Assembly (NCBI RefSeq): GCF_029227915.1
Contig: NC_079877.1
Location: 9,922,001 to 9,986,000 of the forward strand
Direction: 5' to 3'
Source: Hydractinia symbiolongicarpus
Taxonomy: Eukaryota > Cnidaria > Hydrozoa > Anthoathecata > Hydractiniidae
Length of the DNA: 64,000 bases
A program made the position numbers and the translations under genes. The first letter of the stretch is position 1, and every line of letters starts with the position of its first letter. The notes under the pieces are model-generated. The model did no database searches, was not told where the DNA came from, and was given only the letters and a program-made list of their open reading frames with translations. Below are positions 56,901 to 64,000 of this stretch, one piece after another.

Positions 56901-59900
56901 GGAGTGTGATTGTTCACGCACCTAACAAATAAATTGACATTTTAGGCGAGTTATTTTTCACTTGTCTAACACATTTTAGGAGCGATCTCGCATCTAATAT
57001 AATGCAGCTTGACACAGTTTGTTTGAAATTATGAAACACACAGTTTTAACATTTTATTGAAAGAAATTAACTGGTGTGTCTTGTGACAGTTGTTTTGAAA
57101 TATATATATAAATATATATAGGTTTTTAAGCTTTACAATAATGGAAGTATATGTAGGAACATACTTAACAATAACTAAATCACAATTCATAATTTTGTAT
57201 AGTACAGGGGTTTAATTAGCCGGCTGCTATTTGCAATTTGCAAATAGAAAATGCTGTCTTTGCAAATAATTCTATGAAAAATTATTCGCAAATCATTCTA
57301 CTTCAAAGTTTTCAATATTTATGAAAAATAATGACGTTATTAAATAGATCTAAAACACATATTGAGCATAATTATACTAACTTAATGTTGGAGAATGACC
57401 TAAAAACATTTTTAACCACATGTCTTGCCAAAACTGGTAAATACAACACCTCACTCATACCTCGATTACGATATCACACATAAATAGCAGAACTTTTAAG
57501 TCCAAAATCTTAGGAACCAATCAAGATAAAAATTTCTAGACCAATTTTCACTCTTTCATGCTAAATTACCTTTTTCTTTAAATGTTGAAAGCTGTCAGAG
57601 CAGGCCCAAAATAAGTGCAGGAAAACAGTCTTGCTCATGAATATTTGCACCTGCGTGTGGTCGTACGTTCGCCTACACTAATACAGGCCTGCGATCAGTA
57701 TCACAGGCCTAGCTTATAATTTTGGTGTGCAATTATTACATTCAGGAGTTTTTGAAGCATAGTAGTTGGCAAAAAAATTGCAGACGTAATTTTGTTGTGA
57801 AATTTAAATGAGTGGTGTTATGAAGAACGTAAGGTAAAGAGAACATTAAAGTCAGCCCCTTTCCTTCATGTTGACACTCTTATGCTCGGCTGGTGCATTA
57901 CACTCAGACTTGAATGAAAGACGGAAGACCATTTGGAACCATATCACAAGTTAGTCGGACCTTCATTGTCACAGAGAATACTGCGAGAAGAGTGCACACC
58001 CATGCAAGTTAAATATAACCAGAACATGGGAGAGGTTAGGTGTCCTGTACCTTAATCTTTCGAACGAATTTTCTCGTGATGTAATAACACCAAAGAAAAA
58101 ACATGTTCAATAAAGTTTAAAAATCTTTTTAAATGGGGAAAAAGAAATCAAATATGTTTAGTAATAATAATCGAAAACATTGTATATCGTACTAATATTA
58201 ATATACAGTCCAGTTCAGATGTAAGCTTACGCGTACGCTCAACTTAAAAAAATATTGCTTTTATTCAAAAAAGTTTTAGGATAGCAAGTTCCTTTCAAAT
58301 TGCGCGAAAAAAATTGCTTCGTGTTAAGAAGAAAAGCATAGCAAGAAATATTGTTTATAAAGAATACTCTGGGCAAGAAAAAATTAAACGCGAAGGCCAT
58401 TGAATTTTTATTTTTTTAACAACGAAACTAATTATAGTAACGCGATTTTAATCTCGACATATTTAAAAAACACAAGCTCTTTTAAAAAACAACAAATCTA
58501 ATGATCTAAATATTTAAAAAACTAATGCTACTTTTAAAACTTTTAGTAATATTTCTTTATTGTTGAAACATATTTTTTAAGATGCAAAACTTTTAAAAGT
58601 TCTTTTTATAAAAAGCAATGTTTAACAACGCAAACAGAAAAACCCTACGTTCGGGACTTTTCCCTTCACAATAAAGATTTCAAAAACAAATTAAATTTTA
58701 AAAGAAAAAATCTAATAATATAACTTTTGACGTTCTGGAAACATCAAAAAACTCATTGTGAGAATATTTTGTTTTAAATTTTATTACCGAAGAAAGAGTC
58801 TAAAAATATAACTTTCGACGTGCATAAAAGGTGAAACTGCTTGTTGTGGGAACATTTTGCTTTGGTAAAAAAAGATACAAAGTTAAAAACACGTGTTTTT
58901 TCTAAAAAATAAATCTTGGAAAAAGATTTAGTACGAACTTAAAAAATATTAATAAAAAAAGAGCTATAAAATTAAATGAAGTCACTGCTATTTAGTTTCA
59001 GTCGTCACAAATACTCATTTATAGCATTAACCGGGCCTGCCCAAGTCAATTTTCAGTTTGTTTTTGAAACATCAAAATCAGGCCTTTTCAGGAGAGGCGT
59101 GCAATAGCACGCGCACACCTCCACACACACGCAAAATGGCTTAGGCGTGCTATTGATAGCACCTGCAAAATGACAAATTTTAAAGGGAGTTAACCGGTGC
59201 AGCACACCCAAAAACACACCTAAAATACTTGAGTTGGCTTTTTGGCACACACGTATTAAAATTTTCCTGAAAAGGCCTGCAAAATACCAAAAAACAATCT
59301 GTTTAATTATCAATAATTAATAAAACACTTGATAATGTAACTTAGATTACGAAAAGCTTCATGAAAATAGATTGTTTTTTAACCAAGTGTTCAATTGATT
59401 ATTGATACTTATTTATGGCTATAGACTTACACAATCTGCTTAAAATACTCAACTTTTTTCCTGTCTAAAGGTTCTTTTTGAACTTGTTTACCATTCACCA
59501 CTTTGTTAATAGCAAAAATGTTTTTCCTATCTTTTTCTATCAAAATTAAAGTTTCAATCTTTGTTAAAATATATTATTTCTATCGCTAAAAAGCTTTAGT
59601 TACCTCGCGCAACCAACAATGCCTTCTCGCTAGCATATTTAGTTTCTTTGCAAAACTTATATTTCATAAAGCTATTAAACATTGGCTATTGGCTCTTCGT
59701 ATCACATTGATATAGTTGATAACATTTGCAATTACGCTATTTGGAATATTTATGTAATGACTTACATGACTAGCAAGATAATTAATAAAACAATAGATAA
59801 ACAACTAACTCCTCTGAGAAAAAAGTGTGAAATTTGAGCGTAAGTGTACGCTACATCTGGACTGGATTGTTCTAAATTGAGCAATTGTTATCCTTTTTGG

Positions 59901-62178
59901 CTCAAATTTTTACCCTTTTTTCATGAGACAATTTGATACCAAAATTAAAAAAAAAATTATATATGCAGATATTATTTTAAAAAAAATTATAAAAATCTAG
60001 TTCAACTTAACATAAAAAAATTGCTAGTATTGATATAGAGCTAAAATTCACATGATATACTCATATATACAATAAACAAGCTGTGAAAATTTAATGAATG
60101 TAGTGAAAGGCAAACTGCAGTTGTCAGCATTTTTTGGTTACATGTTATAACTGCTGGAAATTGGCTGGATAAAAGGAACTCTGGATATTCTTTAAAATTC
60201 AAAAGTAATTGATGGCGGTTCCGAGGGTATAAGATTGGTGCATCATTCCTAAAATGTGGAGAGTACGGCAAAGATTTTGAGTCCTAAACAAAACTGCATG
60301 CCTGAGGTCAAGGCTTGAAAGGGTTAAAAAAAAATGCGGCAAGAAAAGTTATCACGAAAGAACGTGTTTTCTCTGTAATAAACTCTCATAAAAGTGTGCT
60401 GTTTACCTCCTCCGATCACAAAATAAGCTGCAAACGAGTGCTAGTTTACCCGAATTATCATAAAGGTATATTCTTGCTAGTCTTAGAAAACCATAGAGCT
60501 TTGTTTAAGCATTATATGAATGCAGACGCTTTGTAACATGATATTGTTCCGTGCTCACATTTATGGATGGGGTAAAACATGGACTTTTTATGGTCAAACC
60601 TTTACAGCTGAAACCTTGATTAAAAAAAAACTAAATGGTAAAAACACTTTAAATTGTAACCAATTGACAAAGATTAACCAGTATTTAAAAGATGTTAAAC
60701 ATTTAAAGCAAGAAAAGAAAAATATTCTTAAAAGATCCAGACTTGAATTTATAGAGCGTTTACCAAATAAACAGCATGTTTACGACATGCTCACCCCTGT
60801 TCATAATGGGGTGTAATAACATTAATGTAATAACAAATAATCTGTGTTTGCTCTGAGATTAGCATAAACAGCATAAAAAATATGTTATGTTTGCATCCTG
60901 AAGACACTGCAAAAATGAGTCAGTCTGTCGGTCAGGTGTATTTTTTCCCGGGGTTTTTAGATCAGAGCAAGTAAATTCGTTCCCAGGACCAAAAAATAGT
61001 ATAGCGCCACTTGACATTGTTTGTTTTGCAGACCCTTTTTCGCCGCCCTGTAAACTGTCAGTAGCACAGGAGTACCTTAAAGGAATTAATTTTTACGGGA
61101 ATTGTTGGGGACAAGGTCAGACCCGTATCACACTATTGATGTCGGTCACGTAAAATTATCTTAAACTAAAACATGGCAGCATGAAATTGCTGCACCAGTA
61201 AAATCTTGTGAGACATATTTTCTTTTCTTTCTGTAAACAATGACTGTAAGTAAATCCTAAAAATATATTCGTTAAAAATATGAAATCGTTCATGCTATTT
61301 AAGAGTTGGGTAGCCCAAATTTTGTGACCTTATATTCGGCGATTCAGTTCAGCTTTGTTGCCATAGTGATGATTGACATTTTGCTAATTGATGAAGCAAA
61401 TTTGTGCTACATTCGCCATTTTTAAAAATTCGCAGGGTGAAAACAAACCTAGTTCGTAGGGGGAAGAATGCTAAAAATATGGAAATGGATGAATAATAGC
61501 TAACGAATAGTAACCACAATAAAAATCTGTCTAGAAATGATGCTTAGCTATCTAGACTTTGCTCCAAAAAATTATATTTGTCCAAACTTCCTAACATTGT
61601 TCCTCAAAGTCCAAAATGTGTCTAGCTCTGCACTCTCCTCACCTAAAATACGGACACTTTTTACCTCTAAAAAATTGTTATGACGTCAAACCGAATCGCT
61701 GAATTACGTTTAGATTAGAAAAAAAATTTACAGGGTTTTTTCCGACTTACCGACCTGAATTTTTATCACCAAAAGTGAGTTGGTTGAATGATGGCGGTCT
61801 AAAAATGTGTTTGTGGGAGCAGAAAAACAAATTTTAAATTATATATACAAACTATAAATGTATAAACTTCGTATGAACTTTATAATTTTGATGATACAAA
61901 AATGTTTTGAAAGTAAAATAGTAACAAAGATTTAATAAACTGATATGGCTTGTTGGAAACAATTTCTTATATAAATTGCTCTCACCTCTCTGCCCTTAAT
62001 AAAATTTAATAAAATGAAACTATGTGCAGACAGGAAACTGTTTTTCCTCCGCTTAATACTTATTGGGTTTTATTCTAGATAAGCTTCAAGTCCTTAAACA
62101 ATAAAAAAATTGAAATAATTCTTTCTAAACTTACATCTGTTGCTGTCTTACAGCATTCACATGCTGCACGTACTCCAT
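41951..62178 (-). CDS. NMD3: NMD3, 60S ribosomal subunit nuclear export adaptor, 16 coding exons, 487 aa
   Basis: Exons: 62178-62135, 52267-52133, 50289-50196, 50066-49986, 49900-49772, 49477-49387, 49301-49223, 49017-48921, 48742-48690, 47453-47389, 45713-45592, 45326-45211, 44692-44620, 43820-43726, 42528-42458, 42069-41951. They sum to 1464 nt and stay in phase; human NMD3 is 503 aa. NMD3 binds the 60S subunit in the nucleus and recruits the CRM1 exporter. Visible marks: MEY start; zinc-binding CxxC pairs (LCCQCG, ICIAC, FCKSC, MCDDCHRREAKDFWKAV); LVDAGFVWTEPHSKR; HKKTFYYLEQLI; CRTHLGHLLSAGD; an RKRNWKLK basic stretch; an acidic tail with EEMLDDLQIED, the probable leucine-rich export signal. 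Exon 1 is joined to exon 2 across 9.87 kb because the AT|C split gives the conserved I-L-C-C. Intron 9 is GC-AG. Intron 1 contains another gene on the same strand. Confidence 0.93.
42271..42360. repeat. Small foldback in NMD3 intron 15
   Basis: TCACGTTGGCAC at 42271-42282 pairs with 42349-42360 (11 of 12). It is probably a MITE remnant. Confidence 0.45.
45765..46977. mobile_element. 1.2-kb TIR element with TA target duplications
   Basis: The element spans 45767-46975, between TA at 45765-45766 and TA at 46976-46977. The left end is CCATATTTTCCGGTATATAA and the complement of the right end is CCGTATTTTCCGGTATATAA, followed on both sides by CC(T/C)GC and several subterminal GCGGGTTAT repeats. 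No transposase-sized ORF is present. The TA duplication suggests a Tc1/mariner/pogo-type transposase; the family was not identified. It lies in NMD3 intron 10. Confidence 0.8.
47115..47240. mobile_element. Diverged relative of the MITE at 59079-59279
   Basis: It shares AGGAGAGG(A/C)GTGC, GTTGATAGCATGTGCAAATG and CACACCTAAAACACT in the same order. The termini are not preserved. It lies in NMD3 intron 10. Confidence 0.5.
48411..48533. repeat. 60-bp tandem duplication
   Basis: Two adjacent copies start GTATAAAAATTCAACATGCA, at 48411 and 48471; the second has a 3-bp insertion. Each copy contains AAATTCAAC...GTTGAAATTT, which can pair within the unit. It is preceded by an (AT)n run. Confidence 0.85.
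48538..48620 (+). mobile_element. Possible decayed SINE head
   Basis: TGGCTGAGTGG at about 48540 fits a pol III box A, and CTGTTGAAACC about 35 bp on is a degraded box B. It directly follows the 60-bp tandem duplication. No tail or second copy was found in the window. Confidence 0.3.
51006..51270. repeat. 37-bp minisatellite, about 7 units
   Basis: The unit begins GTTATACAGCAAGAATTTTT and ends TGTTGCTTTGAAA. Four or five units are almost identical, and the last two or three (from about 51190) are diverged and shortened. It lies in NMD3 intron 2. Its minus-strand open frame is an artefact of the repeat. Confidence 0.9.
51581..51700. repeat. 60-bp tandem duplication
   Basis: 51581-51640 and 51641-51700 are near identical (differences at the CCC/CGC and AGCT/AACT sites). 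A GGAGGGTGTTACGACAA motif just before it (51566) also occurs at about 51452. Confidence 0.9.
53556..54923 (-). CDS. LRRC14/PRAME-like leucine-rich-repeat protein, single exon, 455 aa
   Basis: The intronless ORF begins MKVPSLQDLAASEALKDLDI. The N-terminal part (YLPKAILYVLVKKCFFISKK, then LIQNWPLPVF) matches the L-P-x-x-L-x-x-x-L-F...W-P-F/L block of LRRC14 and PRAME family proteins, which in vertebrates can act as substrate adaptors of CUL2/elongin ligases or modulate NF-kB signalling. From about residue 235 there are 6-7 leucine-rich repeats (LEKVDLSFNCL, LSTLCISFNTI, LQYLDCSFNRLGDGL, LQYLDISSCAF). Human LRRC14 is about 493 aa, so the length fits. It lies wholly inside the first intron of NMD3, on the same strand, about 1.3 kb upstream of NMD3 exon 2. 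Function is inferred by family only. Confidence 0.82.
   Translation of the reverse strand: MKVPSLQDLAASEALKDLDILKCYAQYLPKAILYVLVKKCFFISKKRLAFSLLIQNWPLPVFSMQDIGIELKEDDVIFIASLIQKRLTGSIQCFDLLYDKFGQLDTHVTDALVRMFLSNAPLLSINHYGPVASTSYSRAIDLACGTTCLRCDNNVMNDNEIVCRIFNTKDQIYSSLAIKVELVVNSDNVDNVIELCKQQESTSEKSCNTQLLVCSLQFQYTFSKKIAKVLASVDQEKLEKVDLSFNCLSEGKRLKYICCELKNICNLSTLCISFNTISSYQCHTVAECLQMLPKLQYLDCSFNRLGDGLVDILSVGVQSHFLTALIISGCEVTKLVVNALLQSNNLHHLQKLKIDQNHRIGREKKLFLLFLEKLSGSLQYLDISSCAFPLKDLISICPVLCKLQYLRCLVVWPNPGVTENTINDDILPLLRCLKHLKTVPPIGDVALPSKLFYVA
56067..56390. mobile_element. 316-bp MITE with 13-bp perfect TIRs and ATTA duplications
   Basis: GCAGGCCTATCAA at 56071-56083 and its exact complement at 56374-56386 are flanked by ATTA at 56067-56070 and 56387-56390. 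It is non-coding and lies in NMD3 intron 1. CAGGCCT motifs recur nearby (56.4 and 57.7 kb). Confidence 0.75.
58206..59869. mobile_element. 1.66-kb TIR element, non-coding
   Basis: The left end CAGTCCAGTTCAGATGTA is matched by the complement of the right end, CAATCCAGTCCAGATGTA (16 of 18). Both are followed by GCGTACA/TTACGC-type palindromic motifs and then CGCTCAA. No transposase ORF. A clear target-site duplication was not found. It hosts the MITE at 59079-59279. Confidence 0.7.
59073..59285. mobile_element. 201-bp MITE with CAAAAT target duplication, nested in a larger element
   Basis: The element 59079-59279 starts CAGGCCTTTTCAGGA and ends with the exact complement. CAAAAT flanks it at 59073-59078 and 59280-59285. 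The interior is less AT-rich (GCGTGC, CACGCGCACACC). A diverged relative lies at 47115-47240. Confidence 0.85.
60306..60816 (+). pseudogene. Possible frameshifted coding relic, unknown
   Basis: Two overlapping open frames follow each other: 60306-60536 (no ATG; protein text such as VITKERVFSVINSHKSVLF and VLVYPNYHKGIFLLVLENH) and 60520-60816 (IYGWGKTWTFYGQTFTAETL, Lys-rich helix, then FIERLPNKQHVYDMLTPVHN). They overlap by 17 bp in different frames, which suggests one protein of about 165 residues with a frameshift. I do not recognise it. It lies in NMD3 intron 1, on the opposite strand. Confidence 0.35.
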
Positions 62179-64000
62179 GTTTTCTTGTTTTCTCCAAAAA
62201 GATTGGGCCCTGGGTAATCTAATGCTTTCTCGGAAATTTAAAAGGACAGCAAGATTGAGAATTGTAAGTGGCAGATTTACCCATGAATAAAGAATGGTGA
62301 AGAAGAACTTTTTCTTGCATTTCTAATTTGAAGATATAATTCCACTTTTTTTTATATTAATCAAAATTAAAAAAAGTCATCATCAATCGTGTACCAAGAA
62401 TTTAGGGATTTAATATGTTTAAAGAAATTTCACTATAGATTAGGTAAAAGCTGGGAATAGCTCCCCATAACAAAAGTTAGTCGAGTTACTTGCTTCTTGT
62501 GATTGGTGTTGGGTTGGTTGCGCGACTGAAACTCATTCATTAACAGTTTTTAAAAAATATTGAACACACTGTATTTGTCTTGTTTCTGATTAAAAAACTA
62601 ATTACTTATCTACTTATCTTAAAAAGAGATATATACTTCACTGGTCTGAAAAAATCATAATTAATAATAGTAATTGGTGTTTTGTTGATGTTTGTGCTAT
62701 GTATTGAAAAAATTTTCAAATTTTATCATGCAGTAATTTCTGTCTCTCTTACTGCACTGCATTAAAGCAGTGTTTTCACAATGCTTCAAACTTGCTGGAG
62801 CAGTTCTTTTCTATGTTTTTTAAACTAAATACCACATCCAACGCTGTTCAAGCGTAAACTTTGCTTTATTATTTAAGAATCACATGATTTTTTAAAAATA
62901 GATTTTTTTTAGAAGCTGTGTCAGATAGCTTTTGAAGACAATAATTTTTATGGAAACCAGATGTATAATAAACGTTCATTATAAATAAACTTGTTTAGAA
63001 AATTATCATTATTGCACACACCAGATGCAATCTTTCTAATTAAAACAGCACCTTCGGAATGAGACAACCAATAAGGTTAAGTATTGAAACGTAGTGATTT
63101 TTCATACAAATGTATTGCCAAAAAATTTTTTTAATAACTTTTTATTTGGTTGTCAATAATTTTGGAATTCTATTGTATTACCCACCTTTTTGTTCTCAAA
63201 CAAAAGAAAGTCTCAAAAATTTGTGAAATTAAATTAACGTATCTATTGCTTCACTCAACCTGTAATTATTTATATGCAGTATGTTCAAAGCCGCACTAAA
63301 CAAAAAATCACTCTTCTAAATTACAATTTAACTTCAAGCTCTCTTTATTACTTTCAAAACATGTTAATAATGAATGTTTAAAAATGCTATCGGTGCTTGT
63401 TATACTTGTATATATATCTTGAAAAGGAAATTTATGGAAAGAGTGCTCAATACGAAAAGTATAGAGCTAATATTCATTTGTTTAATTACAAGATAAAAAT
63501 TAAAGTATGTACATAACTCTGATTTTCACGCTGAGCGATTATCAGATGTATTCTAAACCATATTAATGTCTTGTATGAAAGAAAAAATAAAATGTAATTA
63601 AGTCGAGTCTGATTGTTTCAAAGTTTTTCAAGAAATACTTGTTTACATGATGGAAGTAGAAACCAGTTCTCTTCTTTCATTTTATAGTTTCAAGTTAGAT
63701 GTGATGATATGGTACTTTTCCGTAAGACAAAGGTTGCATGTGCTTCCACCATTCTTATAAGGAGAGCTATGGTCGATTATTCACCAAGAAAATATCGGTT
63801 CTATACCTTTTTTTCTTCAAATGCCACAAGTGTTTAGACAGTTCTGTGAAGTTTAACTTGTTTTCTTATTTAAATGTGTGTATATGTTGGTTGTAACAGG
63901 ACTTGAATGTATTCTGCTTGAAGCCTATGTAGTTTGCATCTTCTTCGTTGTTAATTGTGGACACATTGCATAGATTAATTACATGCTTATCCTGACATTT
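62179..64000. other. NMD3 upstream region
   Basis: No further coding exon recognised to the window edge. The NMD3 5' leader and promoter should begin just above 62178, where a less AT-rich patch (62190-62225, GATTGGGCCCTGGG) lies. A fragment similar to the SINE B body (TTTTCACGCTGAGCGATTAT) occurs at about 63525. Confidence 0.4.

Overview
This is an AT-rich animal nuclear genome window. It carries spliced genes with canonical GT-AG introns, large introns full of SINEs and small DNA transposons, and metazoan-specific proteins, including a YAP/Yorkie co-activator with a TEAD-binding region, two WW domains and a C-terminal PDZ ligand. Protein character, base composition and the virus-like type B DNA polymerase ORF at the left edge suggest a cnidarian, most likely a hydrozoan. 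That placement is inference; no species was confirmed.

Layout, left to right. (1) 1-3390: a long protein-primed type B DNA polymerase ORF of the Polinton/adintovirus kind. An in-frame amber codon splits off its upstream part. (2) 4297-6269: a perfect TTTTA pentanucleotide array abutting the likely splice acceptor of a MYND zinc-finger gene (+). (3) 6.3-17.4 kb: no intact gene; it holds a piggyBac-type TTAA element, several MITE/foldback copies and a frameshifted coding relic. (4) 17455-23366: a four-exon KY/hillarin-type transglutaminase-like gene (+), 474 aa, with a myristoylation-type N terminus and an intact Cys-His-Asp triad. (5) 27538-32541: YAP/Yorkie (-), two coding exons. (6) 37.8-40.4 kb: a small seven-exon gene (-) with a Pro/Tyr-rich N terminus, a 21-nt microexon and a probable beta-trefoil C-terminal half. 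(7) 41951-62178: NMD3 (-), the 60S ribosomal export adaptor, reconstructed as 16 coding exons (487 aa). It has a 9.9-kb first intron and one GC-AG intron. (8) 53556-54923: a single-exon LRRC14/PRAME-like leucine-rich-repeat gene (-), nested in NMD3 intron 1 on the same strand.

The genes do not form one pathway. NMD3 acts in ribosome export, YAP in Hippo signalling, and the KY-like protein probably at the membrane cytoskeleton. The mobile-element content is the most unusual part. Two tRNA-headed SINE families share a central core; one short insertion has both target-site duplications and terminal direct repeats; several elements have clean target-site duplications (TTAA, TA, ATTA, CAAAAT), and one MITE is nested in a larger TIR element. 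I found no CRISPR array, rRNA or intact tRNA gene.

Exon coordinates were derived by hand from splice consensus, phase and remembered family conservation. No database or alignment program was run.
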